NCBI GenBank assembly: GCA_021648365.1
Contig: JAKISY010000010.1
Coordinates: 1-64,000 of the forward strand
Length of the DNA stretch: 64,000 nt
Source: Verrucomicrobiales bacterium
Lineage (GTDB): Bacteria; Verrucomicrobiota; Verrucomicrobiia; Verrucomicrobiales; DEV007
Reading direction: 5' to 3'
Below are positions 16,439 to 25,238 of the stretch, piece by piece. The notes beneath the pieces are model-generated. The model did not search any database. It worked only from the letters and a program-made list of their open reading frames with translations, and was not told the DNA's origin. Each line of letters starts with the position of its first letter. Within the stretch, counting starts at the first letter, position 1. The position numbers and the translations under genes were made by a program.

Positions 16439-17287
16439 TTAACGACGTCCTCCTTTTTTCTTACGTCTCTCAACGATAAATTTGTTACTGGATTTGTGTT
16501 TTTTACGGGTTTTTAGCCCTTTCACGTGTCCCCAAGGACTTTTCAAATGCTGGCGTCCACCACCAGATTTCGATTTACCCTCACCACCACCATTTGGATG
16601 ATCAACTGGGTTCATACACATACCACGAACCGTCGGACGGATGCCCAACCAACGAGTTCTACCAGCTTTGGCGCTCACCACATTCATGTGCTCGTGGTTA
16701 CCCACCACACCGACTGTAGCATAACAAGTCATGTGAACTTTACGCATCTCGCCGGATGGCAAACGTAATACCACGTATTCGCCGTCTTTACTCGACATCA
16801 CAGCCGACTGACCAGCACTACGTGCCATCTGTCCACCGCGTCCTGGAGTCAGCTCAATGTTGTGAACCAAGCTGGTCAAAGGAATTTCCGAAAGAGGCAT
16901 CGCGTTGCCAGGTTTCAAGGGGCTACCCTCACCTGCCTGAACAGAACTACCCACTTCAAGACTTTTTGCTGCGAGAATGTAAGAACGTTGACCGTCTGCA
17001 TACTCGATCAAAGCAATACGAGCTGTGCGATTGGGATCATACTCGATCGCAATCACTTTCGCTACATCACCACGACGCGAACGTCGAAAGTCGATCAAAC
17101 GATATTTACGCTTATGACCACCTCCACGATGACGACAAGTGATGCGTCCACGGTTGTTACGTCCACCTGATTTTTTCAGCGGACGGGTCAAGTTCTTCTC
17201 AGGCTTCGATTTTGTGATCTCCGCAAAATCGGGCAGGAGTTTGTAACGATTTGAAGGCGTTACTGGTCTAAATTTTTTCAACGGCAT
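16439..17287 (-). CDS. rplB: 50S ribosomal protein L2
   Basis: 282 residues, full length. GRNNRGRITCRHRGGGHKRKYR and the conserved peptidyl-transferase-proximal segment GIRPTVRGMCMNPVDHPNGGGEGKSKSGG are present, including the functionally important His in VDHPNGGGEG. Confidence 0.98.
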   Translation of the reverse strand: MPLKKFRPVTPSNRYKLLPDFAEITKSKPEKNLTRPLKKSGGRNNRGRITCRHRGGGHKRKYRLIDFRRSRRGDVAKVIAIEYDPNRTARIALIEYADGQRSYILAAKSLEVGSSVQAGEGSPLKPGNAMPLSEIPLTSLVHNIELTPGRGGQMARSAGQSAVMSSKDGEYVVLRLPSGEMRKVHMTCYATVGVVGNHEHMNVVSAKAGRTRWLGIRPTVRGMCMNPVDHPNGGGEGKSKSGGGRQHLKSPWGHVKGLKTRKKHKSSNKFIVERRKKKGGRR

Positions 17288-17314
17288 GACTTCCCTTTAC
17301 TTAAAAGTTTAACT

Positions 17315-17599
17315 TTATACGATCTCGATCTCTTCACCCTCTTTGAGGCGAACAAACGCTTTTTTCCAACTAGCAGCGCGACCATAATCAGCGCGACGCT
17401 CACGTTTCTTTTTTCCCTGGTAGTTTGCGGTGCGCACACTAACCACTGTCTTTTTGAACAATCTCTGCACCGCCTCCTTGATTTCCAGCTTGTTAGCGCG
17501 TGGATCCACCTTGAACACATACACATTGTCCATTTCGGTCAACAGCGTCGCTTTTTCGCTCAGCTGCAGAGTTTTGATCACTTGAAAAATATCTTTCAT
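17315..17599 (-). CDS. rplW: 50S ribosomal protein L23
   Basis: 94 residues: VIKTLQLSEKATLLTEMDNVYVFKVDPRANKLEIKEAVQRLF, the conserved beta-hairpin and NKxEIKxAV motif of L23. The tunnel-exit docking site for SRP and trigger factor. 26 nt separate it from rplD. Confidence 0.95.
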   Translation of the reverse strand: MKDIFQVIKTLQLSEKATLLTEMDNVYVFKVDPRANKLEIKEAVQRLFKKTVVSVRTANYQGKKKRERRADYGRAASWKKAFVRLKEGEEIEIV

Positions 17600-17625
17600 A
17601 GTCCTCGTCCTAGTAAAAATTCAAT

Positions 17626-18255
17626 TTACGCTTTCTCGCCAGCTCCCGCACCAGTGCGAGTCGCCAAGATCTCCATAGCAGATTCTACCACTATGATTTT
17701 ATCGTAATACAACACATTCTCTGTATTCACTTCCGCTGCACTCATCAACAAAGTCTTAGCGACATTGCGACCTGCAAGGAAAGTTGAATCGGTGAAGTCC
17801 TTAGCAATCACCAAAGTTTTTTTAGCTTCAACCACACTCTTAAGAGCGGCTACGAAACTTTTAGTTTTGCCATCCTTCACTTCAAAAGAAGCCACTGTCA
17901 AAACGTCACCCGTTAAGATGCGATCACTGAGAGCTTTGCGGAAAGCTAAGCGCTTGATCGATTTGTTCGTGTGCTTAGCATAACTGCGCGGACGAGGTCC
18001 GAAGACCACACCACCACCACGCCAGATAGGCGAAGAAGTACGTCCGGCACGAGCACGACCCGTTCCTTTCTGACGCCAAGGCTTTTTGTTCGTCGCTTTG
18101 ACTTCGCCACGAGTTTTGGTGTTCGCTGAACCGCAGCGGCGATTAGCGCGCATCGCTGTGACCACCTCGTGAACCGCTTGGGTTCCCAGACGGTTTTCGA
18201 TCACGTCCACCTTTGCTTCTTTAGCTGCTGCAACTGTAAGTAATGTTCCTGCCAT
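17626..18255 (-). CDS. rplD: 50S ribosomal protein L4
   Basis: 209 residues. The long rRNA-binding loop is intact (RANRRCGSANTKTRGEVKATNKKPWRQKGTGRARAG...WRGGGVVFGPRPRSYA). In other bacteria L4 also represses the S10 operon. Confidence 0.97.
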   Translation of the reverse strand: MAGTLLTVAAAKEAKVDVIENRLGTQAVHEVVTAMRANRRCGSANTKTRGEVKATNKKPWRQKGTGRARAGRTSSPIWRGGGVVFGPRPRSYAKHTNKSIKRLAFRKALSDRILTGDVLTVASFEVKDGKTKSFVAALKSVVEAKKTLVIAKDFTDSTFLAGRNVAKTLLMSAAEVNTENVLYYDKIIVVESAMEILATRTGAGAGEKA

Positions 18256-18276
18256 GATATTTTTCCTTTTCGCAGT

Positions 18277-18972
18277 TTATGCTTTGTCGCCACTGTCGTC
18301 TTTAGACGGCGCGTCACTTGCTTTTAATTTTTGATCTGGAGCCGTGTGTTTCACCGCAGGGCGAATCATCACATAACTTCCTTTTGATCCTGGAATCGCT
18401 CCACTGATCAGAAGCACATTGTCCTCTTCACGTTTTGCGATGATTTTTAGATTTTGAATCGTCTTGCGGTATTGACCGTGGCGACCAGGCATTTTTTTGT
18501 TTTTCCAAACACGACCAGGCCATGTGCCAGCTCCGATACCACCTGGACGGCGATGCATCATCGAACCGTGAGATGCAGGAAGACCTCCAAAGTTATAACG
18601 TTTGACCACACCTTGAAAGCCTTTGCCCTTAGATGTGCCGATCACGTCCACCCATTGGTTCTCCTCAAACAAGTTAATGCCTGGGTGATCCACTTCCGGA
18701 AGTGACGCGTCGTCAGCTACACGAAACTCACGGATGCGCTTCTTAGGGTCGCCTCCATTTGCTTTAATGTGTCCGTTTTTCGCTTTGCTTAAGCGACTTT
18801 CTTTCTGCTCGTCAAAGCCTACTTGAATAGCCGAATAACCATCTTTCTCCTGTGTTTTCTTCTGGAGAAATTGATTATCACTCACATCAATCACCGTTAC
18901 AGCGACAGCTACACCGTCCTCGGTGTAAATGCGAGTCATTCCAATTTTTTTGCCTATCAATCCAATACTCAT
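18277..18972 (-). CDS. rplC: 50S ribosomal protein L3
   Basis: 231 residues. MSIGLIGKKIGMTRIYTEDG at the N-terminus, and the central signature GLPASHGSMMHRRPGGIGAG with GRVWKNKKMPGRHGQ. A short charged tail is added at the C-terminus. Initiates 50S assembly. Confidence 0.97.
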   Translation of the reverse strand: MSIGLIGKKIGMTRIYTEDGVAVAVTVIDVSDNQFLQKKTQEKDGYSAIQVGFDEQKESRLSKAKNGHIKANGGDPKKRIREFRVADDASLPEVDHPGINLFEENQWVDVIGTSKGKGFQGVVKRYNFGGLPASHGSMMHRRPGGIGAGTWPGRVWKNKKMPGRHGQYRKTIQNLKIIAKREEDNVLLISGAIPGSKGSYVMIRPAVKHTAPDQKLKASDAPSKDDSGDKA

Positions 18973-19031
18973 GGTTCAGCGTGAAATTATGATTATACCC
19001 TAGGGTGAATCAATCAGTTAAAAGTTCTAAA

Positions 19032-19340
19032 CTAAATCTTAATGGTGATGTCCACCCCGGCTGGCAAATTAAGCTTTTTCAACTCATCTACCGTTCTTGA
19101 AGTTGGCTCGATGATATTCAACAGCCGTTTATGTGTTCTTATTTCAAATTGATCCGCCGCTTTTTTATTCACGTGAGGAGAAGCATTCACACTGAATTTC
19201 TCAATCTTGGTTGGCAACGGAATCGGTCCCGCCACTTTGGCGCCGGTACGTTTAGCCGTCTCCACAATATCCAGAGTCGATTTATCTAGAATGCGATGAT
19301 CGTAGGCCCGAAGGCGGATTTTTATGCTAGTGTTTTGCAT
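19032..19340 (-). CDS. rpsJ: 30S ribosomal protein S10
   Basis: 102 residues: IKIRLRAYDHRILDKSTLDI, AGPIPLPTKIEKFSVNASPHV and FEIRTHKRLLNI are diagnostic. Also the NusE antitermination factor. It follows fusA after 67 nt; tuf, often found between them, is absent. Confidence 0.97.
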   Translation of the reverse strand: MQNTSIKIRLRAYDHRILDKSTLDIVETAKRTGAKVAGPIPLPTKIEKFSVNASPHVNKKAADQFEIRTHKRLLNIIEPTSRTVDELKKLNLPAGVDITIKI

Positions 19341-19407
19341 CTTAATACTGGGTTACAGTGTATCTAAAAAATTCTATTAAAGTGTTTGCGCTATCCCGTT
19401 CTATTTC

Positions 19408-21597
19408 CTATCCGCCGCCTCGTCGCTCTACTATCTCTGCTACTATTTTCTCCGGCACCTCATCAAATCGAGAAGGATTCATCGAAAAATCTGCTCGTCC
19501 ACTTGAGAGACTGCGCATATCTGTCGAATAACCGAACATCTCCGCCAAGGGCGCTTCCACTTTCACGATGCTATGGTTGACCTTAGCCTCGATCTCCTGG
19601 ATTTTTCCACGACGACGATTCATATCCCCGATGATATCACCTTGATATTCATCTGGAGTACTAACCTCTACAGCCATTATCGGTTCAAGCAAGATCCCTT
19701 TTGCTTTTTTGAAGCCATCTTTCATCGCAAAGATGGTCGCCATCTTAAACGCTTGTTCATTGGAGTCCACATCATGACTTGAGCCATCAAGCAATTCGAC
19801 GTGAACATCCTCCACTGGGTAACCTGCGATCACCCCGTTAATCATGGAATCTTTGATCCCTTCCAAACAAGCATTAATAAATTCTTTAGGAATGGTGCCT
19901 CCGACCACCTTATTCTCGATCGTCAAGCCCTCACCCTGTTTGTTGGGTGCCACGCTCAAAATCACGTGACCGTATTGACCCTTGCCTCCAGACTGCTTGA
20001 TCAGCTTGCCCTCACCACGAGCTTTCTCTAAAATTGTTTCGCGGTAGGCGATCTGCGGTTTACCAGAGGCACTCTCGACACCGAACTCACGCCTCATACG
20101 CTCTTGCAAGACCTCGAGGTGTAACTCGCCCATACCAGAAATGATCGTCTGCCCAGTCTCTTCGTCCGAGTGAACCGTAAACGTAGGATCTTCCTCAGAT
20201 AAACTCTTCAGCGCGATTGCCATCTTCTCTTGATCCAAAGTCGTGCGCGGTTCCACCGACATCGCAATCACCGGCTGCGGAAAAGCTGGAGGCTCCAGCA
20301 TGATCTTAAATCCCTTAGCCGCCAAGGTATCGCCAGTGCCCACGGTCTTGATGCCCACAATGGCGGCGATATCACCCGCATAGCAGGTCTGAATATCCTT
20401 GTGCTCGTCCGACTGGATTTGAATCAAGCGACCAACGCGACTGGTTTTACCCGTGCGCGGATTGTAAACTTGATCACCTTTAGAAACCTTGCCTGAATAG
20501 ACGCGGATAAAAACCAACTTGCCGACAAATTTATCGCTCCACAGCTTGAACGCCAAAGCGCAAAACTCACCATTGTCATTAGCAGGAGCTTCCACCGCCA
20601 CCGATTCATCATCGGGGTCTTGCCCTTTCGCCGCAGGGATCTCTAACGGACTTGGTAAATAATCTAACACCGCGTCTAGCAAATACTGAACCCCTTTGTT
20701 TTTGAAAGCAGAGCCTCCCACCACTGGGATGATCTTATTAGCAATCGTCGCGCGACGCAAAGCAGCTTTGATCTCAAGCACGCCGATCTCCTCTTCATCG
20801 AGGTATTTCATCCCCAACTCCTCATCCGCTTCCACCAACGCAGCGATCAAATCATCGTAGGCGGCATCCGCAATCAAAGCCTGGCTTTCATCCAAATCGA
20901 CCACTTGGTAAGTTGACCCCTGCACATCGTCGTCAGAGTAAATCACCGCCCTTTTATTGACCACGTCGATCTGCCCCTGCAAATCTTCCTCGCTGCCAAT
21001 CGGAATCAAAATCGGATGCGCATTGGCACCGAGTTTCTCGCGCACATCCTTAACCACCGCATCAAAATCAGCCGCCACGCGATCCATTTTGTTCACAAAA
21101 ACCAAACGCGGCACCCCATAGGTATCTGCCTGACGCCACACCGTCTCAGATTGCGGCTGAACACCAGCCACACCACAAAAAACTACCACCACACCGTCCA
21201 ATACCCTCAACGAACGCTCCACCTCAGCAGTGAAATCCACGTGCCCAGGAGTGTCGATGATATTCACCCGCATCTCCTGGTCAGCAAAAGTCTTATAGAC
21301 ACCCACATCTGGAGTTTGCGTCCAACGGCAACTGACCGCAGCCGAAGTGATGGTGATACCACGCTCGCGCTCCTGATCCATCCAATCCGTCGTCGCCGCC
21401 CCGTCATGAACCTCACCCAATCGGTGAATCATACCCGTGTAAAACAAGACTCGCTCCGTGAGCGTCGTTTTGCCCGCATCGATGTGCGCCACGATGCCAA
21501 TATTACGCGTACGTTCTAGCGCCACTTCGCGATCAGGCGAATTGTGCGGAATAGAACTGCTCACGTTTTTGGGCATATCTAGGGTTACAGCGGTCAC
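19408..21597 (-). CDS. fusA: Translation elongation factor G
   Basis: 729 residues, slightly longer than most EF-G (about 690-705), with an extra N-terminal stretch of about 20 residues before ERTRNIGIVAHIDAGKTT. G motifs: AHIDAGKTT (G1), DTPGHVDF (G3), NKMDR (G4). Domain IV carries the GKGQYGHV and GYPVEDVHVELLDG segments. Drives translocation. Transcribed with rpsL and rpsG as in the classical str operon. Confidence 0.97.
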   Translation of the reverse strand: MTAVTLDMPKNVSSSIPHNSPDREVALERTRNIGIVAHIDAGKTTLTERVLFYTGMIHRLGEVHDGAATTDWMDQERERGITITSAAVSCRWTQTPDVGVYKTFADQEMRVNIIDTPGHVDFTAEVERSLRVLDGVVVVFCGVAGVQPQSETVWRQADTYGVPRLVFVNKMDRVAADFDAVVKDVREKLGANAHPILIPIGSEEDLQGQIDVVNKRAVIYSDDDVQGSTYQVVDLDESQALIADAAYDDLIAALVEADEELGMKYLDEEEIGVLEIKAALRRATIANKIIPVVGGSAFKNKGVQYLLDAVLDYLPSPLEIPAAKGQDPDDESVAVEAPANDNGEFCALAFKLWSDKFVGKLVFIRVYSGKVSKGDQVYNPRTGKTSRVGRLIQIQSDEHKDIQTCYAGDIAAIVGIKTVGTGDTLAAKGFKIMLEPPAFPQPVIAMSVEPRTTLDQEKMAIALKSLSEEDPTFTVHSDEETGQTIISGMGELHLEVLQERMRREFGVESASGKPQIAYRETILEKARGEGKLIKQSGGKGQYGHVILSVAPNKQGEGLTIENKVVGGTIPKEFINACLEGIKDSMINGVIAGYPVEDVHVELLDGSSHDVDSNEQAFKMATIFAMKDGFKKAKGILLEPIMAVEVSTPDEYQGDIIGDMNRRRGKIQEIEAKVNHSIVKVEAPLAEMFGYSTDMRSLSSGRADFSMNPSRFDEVPEKIVAEIVERRGGG

Positions 21598-21758
21598 GGT
21601 TTAAAACTGATCTATCAACAATCAGCACAAAGTTTATTCAGTCGTCAGGGTTACGTCTCTTATTCGTAGCGAGGGGCTTATCTTGCCTAGTAGGGTCGAG
21701 CGATCATCCTCCGATCGTCGATCACGGCAATTCACCAGCTTTTTAGTTCAAGCTGCTT

Positions 21759-22232
21759 CTACCAACGAAAATGCGAGAAAGCACGGTTAGCTTGCGCCAT
21801 CTTGTGCGTTTCATCTTTTTTGCGAATCACTCCACCCTGGTTGCTACTAGCATCCTTGATTTCATTCGCCAAAGCAGCGTGCATCGGCAAGCCTTTGCGA
21901 CTACGAGCAGCATTCACGATCCAACGCATAGCCATCGCTTCTTGACGATCTTGCGCCACTTCGATAGGCACCTGGTAAGTAGCACCACCAACACGACGAC
22001 TCTTCACCTCAACACGAGGTTTAGCATTTTCGATCGCGCGATTGACCACCTCCAACGGATCCACCGCTTCCGTGCCTTCGTTCGCTTTATCGATAGCCGC
22101 ATAGACGATTCTTTCAGCCAATGATTTCTTTCCAGAAACCATCACCTTCGAGATCATTTTGGCAACCAGCGTGCTCTCATAGCGAGCGTCAGACAGCTCG
22201 ATTTTTTTGATTGTTCTTCTTCTTCGTGACAT
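21759..22232 (-). CDS. rpsG: 30S ribosomal protein S7
   Basis: 157 residues. The start MSRRRRTIKKIELSDARYES and the motif YQVPIEVAQDRQEAMAMRWIVNAAR identify S7, which organises the 30S head. It is 161 nt upstream of fusA and 77 nt downstream of rpsL. Confidence 0.97.
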   Translation of the reverse strand: MSRRRRTIKKIELSDARYESTLVAKMISKVMVSGKKSLAERIVYAAIDKANEGTEAVDPLEVVNRAIENAKPRVEVKSRRVGGATYQVPIEVAQDRQEAMAMRWIVNAARSRKGLPMHAALANEIKDASSNQGGVIRKKDETHKMAQANRAFSHFRW

Positions 22233-22309
22233 AGGATAATATGTGTAAAACTATATTTTCGTATCGCGAGAAAATTGACCACTCATTGCAAGCAGCCAAA
22301 ATCTCAGCT

Positions 22310-22687
22310 CTACCCAGCCTTCGGCCGTTTAGCTCCGTATTTGGAGCGAGATTGTTTCCGACCATCGACACCCAAGGTATCAAGAGCCCCGCGAACCACG
22401 TGATAACGCACACCTGGCAAATCCTTTACTCGACCACCGCGCACCAACACAATCGAGTGCTCCTGCAAGTTGTGACCTTCACCACCGATGTAAGCGATGA
22501 TCTCCTGACCATTGGTCAAACGAACCTTAGCAACCTTACGTAGAGCCGAGTTAGGCTTTTTTGGTGTGCGAGTATAAACCTGCAAACAAACTCCGCGACG
22601 CTGTGGACAATTAGCAAGAGCGGGAGATTTTGATTTCTCCACTTTGTCTTTGCGTCCAAAACGGACGAGCTGGTTGATAGTTGGCAT
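22310..22687 (-). CDS. rpsL: 30S ribosomal protein S12
   Basis: 125 residues from ATG 22687 (MPTINQLVRFGRKDK). The longer frame upstream is unrelated to S12. The decoding loop TPKKPNSALRKVAKVRLTNG carries Lys at the first classical streptomycin-resistance position (TPKKPNS), and the second loop HSIVLVRGGRVKDLPGVRYH is intact. The sequence matches the streptomycin-sensitive form. First gene of the ribosomal block, so the main promoter should lie in 22688-22988. Confidence 0.96.
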   Translation of the reverse strand: MPTINQLVRFGRKDKVEKSKSPALANCPQRRGVCLQVYTRTPKKPNSALRKVAKVRLTNGQEIIAYIGGEGHNLQEHSIVLVRGGRVKDLPGVRYHVVRGALDTLGVDGRKQSRSKYGAKRPKAG

Positions 22688-22988
22688 ACTGATTGATAAG
22701 TAAAATTTTAAAAACAGGAACTTTAAAGCATCCTGGACGCCCCTTTTTTTAGAGCGGGCTGGAATATAGTCAGAAAAGCCCGTAGCGCAAGCCGTTTTCC
22801 CTATATTTTCTCCCATCGCACGACAAAAAATATTATTCACGCTGATTTCACGTCTTTTCACTGATGGGAATACTGATTCCGCTATCAAATACAGCGCCCA
22901 AGTGAACAATTACCCACATACCCCGATTGCAAGACCTAGCAACCCCTACTGAATCCAAGCTTCTGAATCCTGACCCCTGTCAAAAAAG

Positions 22989-23060
22989 TAGCAGGAGAGG
23001 GTTTCGAACCCCCGACCAAGAGATTATGATTCTCCTGCTCTACCACTGAGCTACCCTGCC
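22989..23060 (-). tRNA. tRNA with CAU anticodon (elongator Met or Ile2)
   Basis: A 72-nt cloverleaf folds on the minus strand: 7-bp acceptor, D stem GCTC/GAGC, anticodon stem GGAGA/TCTCT around ATCATAA (anticodon CAU at 23026-23028), and a T arm around TTCGAAA. The acceptor begins with a G-U pair rather than the initiator C-A mismatch, so it is not tRNA-fMet. The anticodon arm resembles tRNA-Ile2 (read after lysidine modification) as much as elongator tRNA-Met. The CCA is not encoded. Confidence 0.88.
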
Positions 23061-23137
23061 GTTTTAAGAGTGCCTTATAGTTGTCTCGACTGCCACAAAG
23101 TCAACCGCCAAAACTAAGGAATTTTAAATCTCAAATC

Positions 23138-23761
23138 TCAAATCACATAAACATACACCGCGATGAAATGGCATAAACTGCCTCCAAGCACAAAAAGGTG
23201 AAACAGCGCGTGATTGAGCGGAAGTTTGCGCAAACTGAACAAGCCTGCCCCCACGGTATAGCTCACCCCGCCTGCGACCAGCCAAAACAACCCTTCCGAA
23301 CACAAGTTCTCCATCAAGGGCTTGATCGCAAAAACGATGATCCAGCCCATGAAAATATACATCGCAGTCGAAGTGCGCTCAAAGCGACCCGTAAAAAACA
23401 ACTTAATCACTACCCCAGTCACCGCCATCGCCCAAGAGAATCCGAATATCGTCCAGCCCTGCCAACCTCTCAGAACCAGTAAACACAAGGGCGTATAGGT
23501 CGCAGCAATCAGTATATAGATAGCCGCATGATCGAGCACCCTCAGCTTCGCCCTCGACGCAGGGTTCCTCGACGAATGATAGGCAGTCGAAGCAGCATAC
23601 AGCGTCACCAGCCCTATCCCAAATATAGCGAAACTCACCACATGCCAAGCATCCCCCTTCTGCGTTGCGCGCATCACCAACAAAACCAAGGCCACCACAC
23701 TCAGCAACAAACCCAGTGCGTGAGAAGCCACATTCAGCCGCTCTTCAGTTTTAGAATACAT
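23138..23761 (-). CDS. trhA: Hemolysin III / TrhA-type (PAQR superfamily) membrane protein
   Basis: 207 residues with seven predicted membrane segments. Family landmarks are present: EERLNVASHALGLLLSVVAL near the start, AYHSS (first metal-site His) at about residue 62, an HAAIYILIAATYTPL segment, and HALFHLFVLGGSLCHFIAVY at the C-terminus (second His pair). Members affect membrane fluidity homeostasis; the older hemolysin name is not a proven activity here. It lies 8 nt after the next minus-strand gene, probably one operon. Confidence 0.9.
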   Translation of the reverse strand: MYSKTEERLNVASHALGLLLSVVALVLLVMRATQKGDAWHVVSFAIFGIGLVTLYAASTAYHSSRNPASRAKLRVLDHAAIYILIAATYTPLCLLVLRGWQGWTIFGFSWAMAVTGVVIKLFFTGRFERTSTAMYIFMGWIIVFAIKPLMENLCSEGLFWLVAGGVSYTVGAGLFSLRKLPLNHALFHLFVLGGSLCHFIAVYVYVI

Positions 23762-23769
23762 ACTCGCTA

Positions 23770-24726
23770 TTAAGCTTCTCCCTGAGCCCTAAACACCCCC
23801 TCGATCTCTAGCTTCAAGGGCTCGCGACAAATATCCGCTTGCACATACACCACCTGCTCCGCCAATCGAGCAGTGATCTCCGCCTCTAATCTCTCACGTA
23901 TCTCAGCGTAATCACCCGGATCACGCACATAAACTCGTAACTGCGCTACGCAGTCCCGCTCTCGTAAACCTCCCTCAAAACCCATTTGCTGCAAAGCTAC
24001 TTGGATATTTTCTATCGTCTCGCTGATCTGCTTGCTCAGATCCCCCTCCCCCACCGTCTGACTGCCGCAAATACTCGAAGTTCCCGACAAATAAGCAACT
24101 CTGCCCCGCGATTCACTCACCACCGTGCCACGCGCGAAACTCGGCGAACAAGGTCCAAACTCACTTGGATAACGGTAGGCTGGCGTCTGGCGGGGATTTT
24201 CAAAATGCGCCACCTCTTGCTCTCCTGCCAGAAACACTAGCGCCAGACGCTCGCACTCTCCCTGCAAACCCACCGCCGTCGCCGCCGGCAGCTTCAAATC
24301 CATATTCTCTTCACCGTAAGTCCCGGCAAAAGCCTTCCAGCGCCCCTCATTAAAAGATCGATAGACCTCCTGCCCGAGCGATTCATCGTTGATCCTCGGC
24401 ACAAAATTCCACAAGCGCTGCAATTTCAAGCCTTGAGTATGAAGTAACAAGTCATGGTAAAGCCCCTGCGCAGCGGATTCCACCTCTTCGATCGGACAAT
24501 CCACTACCGCCACCCCCGCCATCCTGCCTTGATCGCGATAAAAAGAAAAATCTCCAACCAGTTCTTGCTCCGCCCCCTCACATTGAAACAACACCTCCTG
24601 CGTAGGTCCCCCCAAATGCACTGTGTCCAGATTCAGGCCCAAGCCCCCTTGCCCCACCAAGCGCGCAGTCTGCGCTTCACCGAAGTGAATACGAATCTCA
24701 TCTAGACCTGCCGTGGCTTCCATCAT
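23770..24726 (-). CDS. Chorismatase-like protein (FkbO/Hyg5/XanB2 family)
   Basis: 318 residues resembling chorismate-hydrolysing enzymes with a RidA-like C-terminal fold. Landmarks: WNFVPRIND (about residue 123), YRSFNEGRWKAF, LPAATAVG, HFENPRQTPAYRYPSEFGPCSPSFARG and the C-terminal SGTSSICGSQTVGEGDLSKQISETIENI. Relatives make 3- or 4-hydroxybenzoate or dihydroxycyclohexadiene carboxylate for pigments and natural products. Which product is made here cannot be read. No pigment or polyketide cluster is nearby; the neighbours are trhA and rpsU. The second ATG (24723) is an equal start. Confidence 0.72.
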   Translation of the reverse strand: MMEATAGLDEIRIHFGEAQTARLVGQGGLGLNLDTVHLGGPTQEVLFQCEGAEQELVGDFSFYRDQGRMAGVAVVDCPIEEVESAAQGLYHDLLLHTQGLKLQRLWNFVPRINDESLGQEVYRSFNEGRWKAFAGTYGEENMDLKLPAATAVGLQGECERLALVFLAGEQEVAHFENPRQTPAYRYPSEFGPCSPSFARGTVVSESRGRVAYLSGTSSICGSQTVGEGDLSKQISETIENIQVALQQMGFEGGLRERDCVAQLRVYVRDPGDYAEIRERLEAEITARLAEQVVYVQADICREPLKLEIEGVFRAQGEA

Positions 24727-24793
24727 ATCTGCGCTAAATTTTCTACCCCCTCTGCACTAACTTCTCCATACTGGATCATGCAAGCTATGCCAA

Positions 24794-24824
24794 TAAAAAA
24801 CGCCGTCCGATTAGAGACGACGTT
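24794..24824 (-). terminator. Rho-independent terminator after rpsU
   Basis: On the minus strand, AACGTCGTC pairs with GACGGCGTT (one mismatch) around a loop, directly followed by a T run (24795-24800). It lies 34 nt past the rpsU stop. Confidence 0.75.
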
Positions 24825-24857
24825 GCGGCAAATTTTATTCACCTATCAAAAAGGAGC

Positions 24858-25079
24858 TTACGCCTCGTCCCTTTTATTGTGTTGATCCAAAGTGAAACGA
24901 ACTCGGTTACGAGAGCGCTTAGCGTTAGCACGCGCCTTGCGCTTGGTGCGCTGAGTTGGAGTCTCAAAAGAACGCAAACGGCGGATCTCCTCAAGGATGC
25001 CCTCGTTTTCAAGTTTGTTCTTCAAACGTTTGAGAGCGCGATCTACCGGCTCTCCTTTTTTTACACTTACTTCAGCCAT
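24858..25079 (-). CDS. rpsU: 30S ribosomal protein S21
   Basis: 73 residues. VSVKKGEPVDRALKRLKNKLENEGILEEIRRLRSFETPTQ, then an Arg/Lys-rich end (RKARANAKRSRNRVRF), is diagnostic of S21. Helps anti-Shine-Dalgarno pairing in other bacteria, which is of interest because strong SD sites are scarce in this window. 159 nt of apparently empty sequence separate it from secDF. Confidence 0.94.
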   Translation of the reverse strand: MAEVSVKKGEPVDRALKRLKNKLENEGILEEIRRLRSFETPTQRTKRKARANAKRSRNRVRFTLDQHNKRDEA

Positions 25080-25238
25080 GACTTAATAAACAATTAATGA
25101 AATTCTCTAAATTTTTTTCCATCCTCAAACTTCTATACCAAGCAGAAATTCAGACGGGCGGCAACTTTACCCACGATAGTTAATAAAGTCAATTGCCAGC
25201 TCAAATTTCTTTTCTTCTGCCATCCAAGCTCTATCAAC

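Noticed and set aside
22688..22988. Specific -35/-10 promoter for the ribosomal block
   Set aside because: Several weak pairs fit (for example TTGTTC with GATAGC) and none is convincing enough to place.
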